Below are positions 57,488 through 64,000 of a stretch of 64,000 bases of DNA, one piece after another (the stretch's first letter is position 1; each line of letters opens with the position of its first letter). Origin of the DNA: Ureaplasma miroungigenitalium (GTDB lineage: Bacteria; Bacillota_I; Bacilli_A; Mycoplasmatales; Mycoplasmoidaceae). The notes under the pieces were generated by a model that was given only the letters and a program-made list of their open reading frames with translations, was not told the DNA's origin and searched no databases. The translations under genes and the position numbers were made by a program. The stretch covers positions 310,001 to 374,000 of the forward strand of contig NZ_JAOXHL010000001.1 in NCBI RefSeq assembly GCF_025780085.1. The letters run 5' to 3'.

Positions 57488-59170
57488 TTATTGAATTCCA
57501 ATATAGTAGTCGTAAAGTTTTTGTTCTGTATGAATCACTTCACACAAAATGTTGTGATGCGTGCTTAGATATTCATTAATTTGTTCAATATCATTTGCTT
57601 TAGCATTTTTACCAGCATATAAGTAGCAAATTTCTGGGTGTTTTTTTAAATCAATTAGTACTTGAATAGTTTGTTTCAAGTTTTTTAATGAATCATTGCT
57701 AGCACTAACAATCTTTTTATTAATAATTCCAATGTAATCATTTTTGTTCACTCGAAGATTTTCGAAATTAACATTTTTAATTGATCGTGAAATTTTGGCT
57801 GATATCGCTTTTTTGATTCCCTTGATCATGTCTTTCGAGTTTTTAACAGCGTTGTTTCGTTCGTCAAATAATGAAATGGCAATCAATGCTTCGAATACAT
57901 TTTTTCCTGGGATAATAAAACAGTTAATATTTTGTTCAGCAGCCAGCTTAGCTGCGTGATCAGCCGCCATAATGTAATTAGGATCATCAGTAACGATAAA
58001 AACATTTTTTGATTCAGCTTTAAGAATTAAATCAACATAGTCTTGAATTGAAGGAATGTTTTCATCCTCAGTCACTAAAATATGTTCTAGTCCGTAGTCG
58101 GTTACAAATAAAGTTTTGAACTTAGCTGATGGTACACTAACAATAATTTGTTGATCGTGTACAAAATCTGGAGTTTTTTTCTTTTCTAAAGCAATTCCTT
58201 TTTGCTTCAATGTTTCATAAAATTGATTAGTCATATTTTCAATTTTAATTTTGTCAAACTCACCATATTTTTGTGAAATTTGAAGTAATTTATGTGGCGT
58301 TAGGGTATGAATGTGAACTTTAACATAGTCATCATCATGTACTAAGACTAAACTATCGCCAATTTGTTCTAATTCAGATTTGTAGTTAGACAAATTAAAA
58401 GGTTTTTTGTTTGGCGCATCTGGAATGATTTTGTGATTCAAATTCATCACGATTTCACTACAATAACCAAAACTTTCTGTTTCGTCATGTTGTGTTACAA
58501 AATCAGTTTTTTTCACATTATGTTGTTTGTATTCTTCTCATTTTTTTTCGGTGTTATCTGTTGCTTTTTCATCAAGCACTGATAACATTCCCTTGAAGAA
58601 AGTAAGCAATCCATAAGCTCCCGAGTCCACAACATTAGCTTCTTTTAGTGAATCTAACATTTCTGTTGTTTGACTAGCAACATCAGAAGCAACTTCCACT
58701 ATTTTTTGGAAAAATTCGTTTATATTATTAAATTCCATTGCAGGAATTTTTTCAGATAGAATGCGGATAACTGTAAGCATTGTCCCTTCTACAGGGTTAC
58801 TTACTGAATCATAAGCTTTTTTGGCAGCTAAAATTAAACCTTCCTGGAAGTCTTTGATTTCCATTGTGTCTGATTCGGCATTTAAAGCATCTAAAAAACC
58901 TCGGAAAATTTGTGAGAAAATTACTCCCGAATTTCCCCGAGCATTCATTAATAGACCTTTAGCATATGCTGAACTAAAGTTCGCATAATTTAAAGATTCG
59001 TCGCTAACATAGTCTAACGCACCACTTGTGGTTGTTTTCATATTCGATCCAGTATCACCATCTGGTACAGGAAAGATGTTTAATTCGTTAATGTATGTAT
59101 ATTCTTCAGCTAGCGATTTCGTTCCAGCAAAAATCATTTTACGGAACAAACTAATTGGTATCTTTTTCAT
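57488..59170 (-). CDS. fakA: Fatty acid kinase, ATP-binding subunit (FakA/YloV-like)
   Basis: 560 residues with one UGA Trp (KKWEEYKQ). The N-terminal DAK-like ATP-binding domain has INELNIFPVPDGDTGSNM (Mg-binding Asp cluster) and GLLMNARGNSGVIFSQIFRGF, then NVVDSGAYGLLTF. The middle and C-terminal domain (from about residue 220) has ESFGYCSEIVMNL and LVLVHDDDYVKVHIHTL. In Firmicutes, FakA phosphorylates fatty acids held by the DegV-type protein FakB, not seen here. It lies upstream of plsX, matching the lipid role. Confidence 0.93.
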
Positions 59171-59255
59171 AATATCATCCTAAATCTTCTGAATATCTAG
59201 TGTTAATAACTCATATAATTAATTAATAATCTTGTTTTTAACCAAAATATGATTT

Positions 59256-59261
59256 ATTATA
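59256..59261 (-). promoter_or_regulatory. fakA-plsX-rnc promoter -10 (one of several candidates)
   Basis: TATAAT on the minus strand about 85 nt upstream of fakA in a 248-nt divergent gap (59171-59418) with rpmB. A second TATAAT-like string lies at about 59274-59279. The rest of the gap is AT-rich with no reading frame. Confidence 0.4.
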
Positions 59262-59362
59262 AACATTAATATATTATAATTAAATACAATTAAAAAACAC
59301 CACTAGATATTAAATAAACGGCTTTTTGTCTAATATTTATGGACAAAAGCAATGTTTTTTAG

Positions 59363-59368
59363 TAAAAT
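59363..59368 (+). promoter_or_regulatory. rpmB promoter -10
   Basis: TAAAAT about 50 nt before rpmB, weaker than consensus. A GAAAGGA ribosome site lies near 59405-59411. Confidence 0.4.
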
Positions 59369-59378
59369 AAATAAGTAT

Positions 59379-59394
59379 TTGTGTAATCACACAA
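59379..59394 (+). promoter_or_regulatory. 5' hairpin in the rpmB leader
   Basis: TTGTGT-AATC-ACACAA, a 6-bp stem with a tetraloop, about 4 nt downstream of the predicted +1 and 24 nt before the ATG. Confidence 0.45.
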
Positions 59395-59418
59395 TATTGT
59401 TATTGAAAGGAACCACAT

Positions 59419-59616
59419 ATGGCACGAAGAGACCAGTTAACTAACAAAAAGGCAATGTCTGGAAATACTAGATCACACGCTATGAATCACTCACGTCGTC
59501 GTTGAAACCTTAACTTACAATACGTAACCATTAAAACCGAAAATGGTGGCACTCAAAGAGTTAAAGTTTCTGCAAAAACAATGAAAACATTACGTAAACA
59601 TAATATGTTAGCGTAA
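59419..59616 (+). CDS. rpmB: 50S ribosomal protein L28
   Basis: A 65-residue gene with a UGA Trp, too short and broken for simple open-frame searches. [34 protein letters not shown] is the L28 pattern (GxxxSHAxxxxxRxW). L28 is a structural 50S protein. It stands alone on the plus strand, with its own promoter, AAAGGA ribosome site and terminator. It lacks the zinc Cys pairs seen in some L28 forms. Confidence 0.95.
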
Positions 59617-59643
59617 TCACCTACGTGATTTTTTATAAAAAAT

Positions 59644-59671
59644 AAAAAACCTTGGCTGTCCAAGGTTTTTT
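59644..59671. terminator. Bidirectional terminator between rpmB and rpiB
   Basis: A 12-bp stem (six A-T pairs plus CCTTGG/CCAAGG) with a 4-nt loop between the convergent rpmB (+) and rpiB (-). Confidence 0.92.
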
Positions 59672-59673
59672 AT

Positions 59674-60138
59674 TTATTTTTTTGCTTTGTTTTCGTATTC
59701 AGTAATTAGTGCAATGCGGTCTTCGTGTCGTTCGTGTGAGAACTCTGCGGCTAAATAGGCTTTTAACATCTTCTTAATTTCTTCAAGTGAATGTTCGCGT
59801 GCCCCGATGCAAACCACATTGGCGTTGTTGTGTTCTTTTGCTAAATTTGCTGAGCTTACATTATAAACTAGCGCGGCGCGAATACCACTAACTTTGTTGG
59901 CTGCTATGCTCATGCCAATACCTGTTCCGCATAATAAAACACCGACGCTGTTCGCGTCTTCTTGCACACTTTGCGCTACTTTCACTGCGTAGTTAGGATA
60001 GTCAACTCGACCATCACATGAGCTTGGTCCTTCGTCCTCTACAAAATAGCCTAGTGATTTTAAATAATCAATAACTTCACTTTTAATTTCGTAAACCGCG
60101 TGGTCATTACCGAAATAAATTTTTTTATTTTGTTCCAA
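59674..60138 (-). CDS. rpiB: Ribose-5-phosphate isomerase B
   Basis: 154 residues from TTG at 60138; an in-frame ATG at 60156 would add six. IYFGNDHAVYEIKSEVIDYL, DYPNYAVKVAQSV, VLLCGTGIGMSIAANKVSGIRAAL and HNNANVVCIGAREHS are RpiB/LacB family motifs, including the catalytic Cys in LCGTG. It interconverts ribulose- and ribose-5-phosphate, which feeds PRPP for hpt and upp. TTG is favoured because AGGAG lies 9 nt before it, inside the end of upp. The overlap with upp is 14 nt. Confidence 0.92.
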   Translation of the reverse strand: MEQNKKIYFGNDHAVYEIKSEVIDYLKSLGYFVEDEGPSSCDGRVDYPNYAVKVAQSVQEDANSVGVLLCGTGIGMSIAANKVSGIRAALVYNVSSANLAKEHNNANVVCIGAREHSLEEIKKMLKAYLAAEFSHERHEDRIALITEYENKAKK

Positions 60139-60748
60139 AGATACGGTCTCCTGCATCCCCTAATCCAGGGACGATGTATCCGTGTTCGTTTAGTTTTTCA
60201 TCTAAAGCTCCAGCATAAATGTCAACGTCTGGGTGCGCTTCTTGAACGTTTTTAATACCTTCTGGTGAAGCAACAATACAGATGAATTTAATTGATTTAG
60301 GTTTGTATTTTTTAATAATGTCAGCAGCAGCAATCACTGAACCACCAGTGGCTAACATAGGGTCTAAGATAATAACATCAGATTCACTAATGTTGTGAGG
60401 GAATTTTTTGAAATATTCAATTGGTTGTAACGTTTCTTCGTTACGGTATAATCCAATATGTCCGATGGTAGCAGTAGGAATTAAACGTTTAACACCATCT
60501 ACCATTCCAATTCCTGCACGTAAAATTGGCACTAAGCAAATTTTATTTTTTAATTTAAAACCTGTTGCTTGGTCAACTACTGGAGTGTCGATCAGAATAT
60601 TTTTTAATGTTAAATCTTTGGTTGCTTCATAAACCATTAATTGTGTCAACTCTTCTAAATTTGTTCGGAAAATAGTCGAAACAGTTTCTTTTTTACGCAT
60701 TCTAGTTAATTTATCTTTAACTAATGGGTGATCAATAATTTTGTACAC
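60125..60748 (-). CDS. upp: Uracil phosphoribosyltransferase
   Basis: 207 residues. LTRMRKKETVSTIFRTNLEEL near the start, LVPILRAGIGMVDGV, the PRPP loop IILDPMLATGGSV (about residues 125-137) and the C-terminal GYIVPGLGDAGDRIFGTK uracil-binding motif are complete. It makes UMP from uracil and PRPP. GAGGA precedes the ATG, and the -10 TATAAT is at 60781-60786. It overlaps rpiB, whose product leads to PRPP. Confidence 0.97.
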   Translation of the reverse strand: MYKIIDHPLVKDKLTRMRKKETVSTIFRTNLEELTQLMVYEATKDLTLKNILIDTPVVDQATGFKLKNKICLVPILRAGIGMVDGVKRLIPTATIGHIGLYRNEETLQPIEYFKKFPHNISESDVIILDPMLATGGSVIAAADIIKKYKPKSIKFICIVASPEGIKNVQEAHPDVDIYAGALDEKLNEHGYIVPGLGDAGDRIFGTK

Positions 60749-60780
60749 AATGATAATCCTCTTTTTTTACTTTTATACAT

Positions 60781-60786
60781 ATTATA
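60781..60786 (-). promoter_or_regulatory. upp-rpiB promoter -10
   Basis: TTTATAATATG on the minus strand, 33 nt upstream of upp, shortly after the SRP RNA terminator. Confidence 0.55.
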
Positions 60787-60820
60787 AAGCAATCATTTTT
60801 AAACATGAAAAGAAATAAAA

Positions 60821-60846
60821 AAAGTTAGCACAAAAATGCTAACTTT
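60821..60846 (-). terminator. Terminator of the SRP RNA gene
   Basis: A perfect 10-bp stem (AAAGTTAGCA/TGCTAACTTT) with a 6-nt loop and a run of T on the minus strand, 13 nt after the predicted RNA end. Confidence 0.92.
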
Positions 60847-60859
60847 ACTTGTAAAAAAG

Positions 60860-60940
60860 TGTCATTACACATAAAAAGATTATGCTATTGCTGCTGGATC
60901 TCTCCCCTGACAAGATACGCCACTTAATATTGTAATGACA
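60860..60940 (-). ncRNA. ffs: Signal recognition particle RNA (small type)
   Basis: The RNA is closed by a perfect 10-bp stem (TGTCATTACA/TGTAATGACA). Its tip, on the minus strand, reads TGTCAG-G-GGA-GAGA-TCC-AGCAGCA, which has the SRP domain IV layout: the TCAG/AGCAG asymmetric loop sides, a 3-bp stem and a GNRA tetraloop. E. coli has UCC-GGAA-GGA here, so the apical pairs are swapped but still paired. It is about 81 nt. TATAAT (60946-60951) lies 5 nt upstream and a terminator follows. It binds Ffh for membrane protein targeting. Confidence 0.88.
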
Positions 60941-60945
60941 TATTA

Positions 60946-60951
60946 ATTATA
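60946..60951 (-). promoter_or_regulatory. SRP RNA promoter -10
   Basis: TATAAT on the minus strand, with 5 nt between it and the start of the RNA stem at 60940, in the expected place for +1. It lies between tyrS and the RNA. Confidence 0.65.
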
Positions 60952-60987
60952 AAGAATTATTTTAATTTTGCAATAAATCTCTTGTTT

Positions 60988-62232
60988 TTATAGAGTAATA
61001 CTTGCTAAAAAATAATTTCTTTTACCTTTCTTTACCAAAATATATTGGTTTAATAAAAGGTCTTTGCTTTCTAAAATGTATTGTTCATCATTAATTTTTT
61101 GACCATTAATCAATAATGAATTATTCGTAATTAATTCTCGTGCCACGCGTTTTGATGTAGCGATTTCCATTTGAATTAAAAGGTCAACTAACGAAAGGGG
61201 AAGTTCTTTAATCTCAACACTTGGAATTGTTTTAAAAGCAATTCGCAAATCTTCGGGTGATAAGGCGTTTATATCGCCATTAAATAAGGCTTGAGAAATA
61301 CTAATAGCTTGTTGAAGTTTTTGTGTTCCATGTACATCAGTAACTACAGTTTCAGCTAATTTCTTTTGAGCTAAACGAAGATGTTTTTGCTGTTCATGTT
61401 CGTTTAATAATTGTTGAATATCTGCCACACTAATCATTGTCAATGAATAAAGCAGTTGGGCAATATCCTCATCAGCTTGATTAATCAAAAATTGATACAT
61501 TTCATATGCTGATGTGTATTTTTCAGATAAATAGACTGCGCCTTTTTCTGATTTACCGAATTTTTTTCCGTCTTTGTTAACTAATAAATTGATAGTTAAA
61601 CCACACGCTAGATTATCATCACCGATATTTTTTCTAATAATTTCAACACCTGTGGTGATGTTCCCTCATTGATCTGATCCGCCAGCCTGAATTGCAATCC
61701 GATGATTTTTATATAATTGTAAAAAGTCATAACCTTGCAGAAGGTTATATGAAAATTCCGTAAATGATATTCCAGTACTTAAACGTGAAGAAATAATTTC
61801 TTTTTCTAAAAGATAATTAATGTTAATGCTTTTTCCTACATCTCGTAAAAAGTCTAAAAAATTCATTTTTTCATAGAATTGGTAATTATTAATAACTTCA
61901 CTTTGTGCGTAGGTTACTAATTGTTGAGTTACGTTTGTTATGTTGTGTGCTAATGTGTCTTTGTCTAATAAGTTTCGTTCCTTACTTTTACCACTTGGAT
62001 CACCAATCATTCCAGTTGCTCCACCGACAATGGCCACTGTTTTAATACCTGCTTGGTGAAATCTTTTTAACAACATAATCATAATATAATTGCCTAAATG
62101 CAACGAATCAAAAGAAGGGTCAAAACCTACATAAATTCCATAACCACTAGCTAACGCATTATTTAATTTTTCTTCGTTAGTAATGTTGTTAATTAAATTT
62201 CGTTGACGTAGTTCGCTGATAATATTTTTCAT
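60988..62232 (-). CDS. tyrS: Tyrosyl-tRNA synthetase
   Basis: 414 residues with one UGA Trp. The class I HIGH motif is HLGN in DPSFDSLHLGNYI (about residues 38-50), GGATGMIGDPSGKS follows, and the second signature is KFGKS in KKFGKSEKGAVYL. The C-terminal S4-like RNA-binding domain (about 345-414) includes SKRVARELITNNSLLINGQKI. It charges tRNA(Tyr). It is on the minus strand, divergent from the ABC ATPase gene. Its leader contains a structured hairpin (62253-62287). Confidence 0.97.
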
Positions 62233-62252
62233 TTTTATTTCCCTTTTTTATA

Positions 62253-62287
62253 CGTTTAGAGGCTATTCTAAGCGAATAGTTCAAACG
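62253..62287 (-). promoter_or_regulatory. 5'-terminal stem-loop in the tyrS leader
   Basis: On the minus strand, an outer stem CGTTT/AAACG (62283-62287 with 62253-62257) encloses an inner 6-bp stem CTATTC/GAATAG (62263-62268, 62274-62279). It starts 7 nt after the -10 at 62294-62299, i.e. at the predicted +1. It is too small for a T-box. Confidence 0.5.
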
Positions 62288-62293
62288 CGCTAT

Positions 62294-62303
62294 ATTATAT
62301 AAT
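62294..62303. promoter_or_regulatory. Divergent tyrS / ABC ATPase promoters in a shared palindrome
   Basis: TATAAT reads on the minus strand at 62294-62299 (tyrS) and on the plus strand at 62298-62303 (ABC ATPase, secA), within the perfect palindrome TATTATATAATA at 62293-62304. Another plus-strand TATAAT follows at 62303-62308. The overlap means both promoters cannot be occupied at once. Confidence 0.5.
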
Positions 62304-62357
62304 ATAATTAAATATTAGTATTATAGCAATAATTCAAAAATTTTAGGAGATCAACTT

Positions 62358-63260
62358 ATGAGTGAAAAAGTAACAACTACTCCAGAAACAAAAACAGCTA
62401 ATATCTCTAAAAGAGCTAATAAAAAAGCTATTCTTTCGTCTTTGGATAAAGAAGAAAAGAAACTTTTAAAGAAACGAATTGCTGAAATTAAAAAAGCCAA
62501 TAAACCACACAAAGGTCCAATCGATATCCCTATGCACGATGAAGAAAACGTCATTGAACTTGTTAATGTTAGTAAAACTTTTGAAAACTCATTAGTAATC
62601 TACGAGGCTTTAAAAGATATCAATATTTCAATTAAAAAAGGCGACTTTGTAATTATTCTTGGTCCATCTGGTTCAGGAAAAACAACCTTAATGAATATTA
62701 TGTCCGGCCTTGATCGAGCAACTTCAGGTGATGTACGTGTATGTAACAAAGCGTTAATAAACATGAAAGAATCACAACTAACCAAATTCCGTAAAGATAA
62801 CGTTGGTTTTGTGTTCCAACAATATGGTCTATTAAGCTTACTATCAGTTATCGATAATGTACGAATGGGCGCTGATCTTCAAAGCGATAAAAATTTACGT
62901 ATCGACCCTTTAAAAGCATTAGAAGGTGTTGGTATGTTAGAATACCAAAACAAATATCCTAATGAATTATCAGGTGGGCAACAACAACGTGTGTCTATTG
63001 CACGTGTGTTAGCCAAGAATCCGAAAATTATTTTCGGGGACGAACCAACAGGGGCTGTTGATGAAACGATGTCTAAAATGATCTTGAATCGTTTTGTTGA
63101 AGTTAATAAAGAGTTAAAAACAACAATTATTATCGTAACCCACAACCCAATTTTTGCTGACCTAGGAACTTTGGTTGTAAAAGTGAAAGATGGTCGCATT
63201 CATGAATTAATTCGCAACGATAATCCAAAATCTGTTGCTGAATTAAAATGAGATTCTTAA
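62358..63260 (+). CDS. ABC transporter ATP-binding protein (LolD/MacB type)
   Basis: 300 residues, ending in a UGA Trp (AELKWDS). A 75-residue Lys-rich N-terminal extension precedes the ATPase core. Walker A is GPSGSGKTT (about 111-119), the Q-loop VFQQYGLL, the signature LSGGQQQRVSIARVLA, Walker B IIFGDEPTGAVDE and the switch His VTHN. This matches LolD/MacB/FtsE ATPases, which drive mechanotransmission or lipid/protein release rather than import. No partner permease lies downstream in the window; secA follows 14 nt later. AGGAGA precedes the ATG. Confidence 0.92.
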
Positions 63261-63274
63261 GAAGCGAGGTATAT

Positions 63275-64000
63275 ATGAATTTATTCAACCAAATATCACC
63301 AAAAAACCGTATTCTACACCAAGCAAATTTAATTGCCACTGATGTTTTAAAACTTGAAAAGGAATTTGCTAGCAAGACAGACGAAGAATTAAAAAACATG
63401 TCTGCTGATTTAGTTGACTTTTTAAGTGAAAATAATCCGCTTGACGATCGTTTAGTAGAAGCTTTAGCTTTAATTCGTGAAGTTGTTTTCCGAGTGCACA
63501 ATAAATATGCTTATAAGGTTCAATTGATTGGGGCAATTATTGTTTATTTTGGTGACTTTGCCGAAATGATGACAGGGGAAGGGAAAACCCTAACCTTAGT
63601 TTTGGTTGGTTATTTAAATGCTCTTTATAAAAAGGGTGTTCACATGGTAACGGTTAATGAATATTTAGTAAAAGTGGGTGCAGAATTCTGTACACCCGTT
63701 TTTAGTTTTTTAAATATGTCTGTGGGTATTAATTTAGCAAGTATGAGTGAGTTTGAAAAAAGAACTAATTATAATTGCGATATTACATACACTACCAATT
63801 CAGAATTAGGTTTTGATTATTTACGTGATAACATGGTTACTAATTATAGTGATAAAGTTCAACGTGGGTTACATTTTGCCATTATTGACGAGGGGGATTC
63901 TGTTTTAATTGATGAGGCACGAACACCATTGATTATTTCAGGTGAACCACAAGATGAGGTAAGTAATTACGTTAAGGCTGATCGCTTTGTTAAAAAACTT
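63275..64000 (+). CDS. secA: Protein translocase SecA, N-terminal part
   Basis: The first 242 codons of a gene cut by the right edge. Walker A is MMTGEGKTL (about 99-107), ITYTTNSELGFDYLRDNM follows, and motif II is DEGDSVLIDEARTPLIISG. Most SecA proteins read DE(V/A)DS, so Gly replaces the variable residue; the Asp/Glu that bind Mg are kept. SecA is the ATPase motor of Sec export. GCGAGG lies upstream of the ATG. The gene directly follows the LolD-like ATPase. Confidence 0.93.
   Translation, partial: MNLFNQISPKNRILHQANLIATDVLKLEKEFASKTDEELKNMSADLVDFLSENNPLDDRLVEALALIREVVFRVHNKYAYKVQLIGAIIVYFGDFAEMMTGEGKTLTLVLVGYLNALYKKGVHMVTVNEYLVKVGAEFCTPVFSFLNMSVGINLASMSEFEKRTNYNCDITYTTNSELGFDYLRDNMVTNYSDKVQRGLHFAIIDEGDSVLIDEARTPLIISGEPQDEVSNYVKADRFVKKL

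Noticed and set aside
55236-62287. T-box riboswitches upstream of lysS and tyrS
   Set aside because: Both leaders are too short and lack the T-box sequence and specifier-loop structure; only simple stem-loops are seen.

Overview
This 64 kb window comes from a wall-less mollicute (Mycoplasma/Ureaplasma-type) chromosome. The DNA is AT-rich. UGA is read as tryptophan: in-frame TGA falls at conserved Trp positions in RpoB, RpoC, MsrA (GCFWG), NusG, enolase, DnaB, GatB and others. Most apparent breaks between neighbouring open frames are therefore not real, and every gene below is joined across its UGA codons. Lipobox proteins, a BMP-type nucleoside ABC importer, an ECF S component, a compact SRP RNA and complete lower glycolysis fit this group. 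A relative of Ureaplasma/Malacoplasma is my guess from general impression; no 16S rRNA gene is present to test it. I see no tRNA, rRNA, insertion sequence, prophage or CRISPR array, and no gene-free stretch above 300 bases.

Layout. 1-1032 (-): rplT (cut by the window edge), rpmI and infC behind a structured leader. 1033-7571 (-): rpmG-secE-nusG, a five-TM membrane protein, formate-tetrahydrofolate ligase and a large APC permease. 7772-9818 (+): mgtE-msrA. 9860-13110 (-): hpt-purA-purB, converting hypoxanthine to AMP. 13220-13717 (+): a ferritin-like protein. 13855-19833 (+): tpiA-gpmI-unknown membrane protein-eno-pyk. 19938-30220 (+): rpoB-rpoC and a lipoprotein. 30395-38965 (-): rplI-dnaB-lipoprotein-ung-ECF S component-gatC-gatA-gatB. 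39048-40253 (-): rpsF-ssb-rpsR. 40386-42752 (-): copZ-copA. 42944-49201 (-): BMP lipoprotein, ATPase and two permeases. 49319-55203 (-): lysS-hydrolase-tmk-holB-mnmE-tatD. 55311-55580 (-): rpsO. 55710-59170 (-): fakA-plsX-rnc. 59419-59616 (+): rpmB. 59674-60748 (-): upp-rpiB. 60860-60940 (-): SRP RNA. 60988-62232 (-): tyrS. 62358-64000 (+): a LolD-like ATPase and the 5' part of secA.

How it fits together. The cell makes ATP by substrate-level phosphorylation (tpiA to pyk). It salvages bases (hpt, purA, purB, upp, tmk, BMP importer), and imports Mg, amino acids and probably a vitamin. It activates exogenous fatty acids (fakA, plsX) and forms Gln-tRNA by amidotransfer (gatCAB). Genes are packed with 1-37 nt overlaps; intergenic spaces carry hairpin terminators and TATAAT promoters.

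The most notable unexplained signals are: (i) a roughly 125-nt leader of infC closed by a perfect 12-bp long-range stem; (ii) stem-loops beginning at or within a few nucleotides of the predicted +1 in seven transcripts (infC, rpmG, rpsF, bmp, lysS, rpmB, tyrS); (iii) an ABC permease with a C-terminal cytoplasmic helical extension of about 350 residues; (iv) a ferritin-like protein lacking most expected ferroxidase ligands; (v) two identical 12-bp repeats spaced exactly 20 bp apart at the rpmG promoter.
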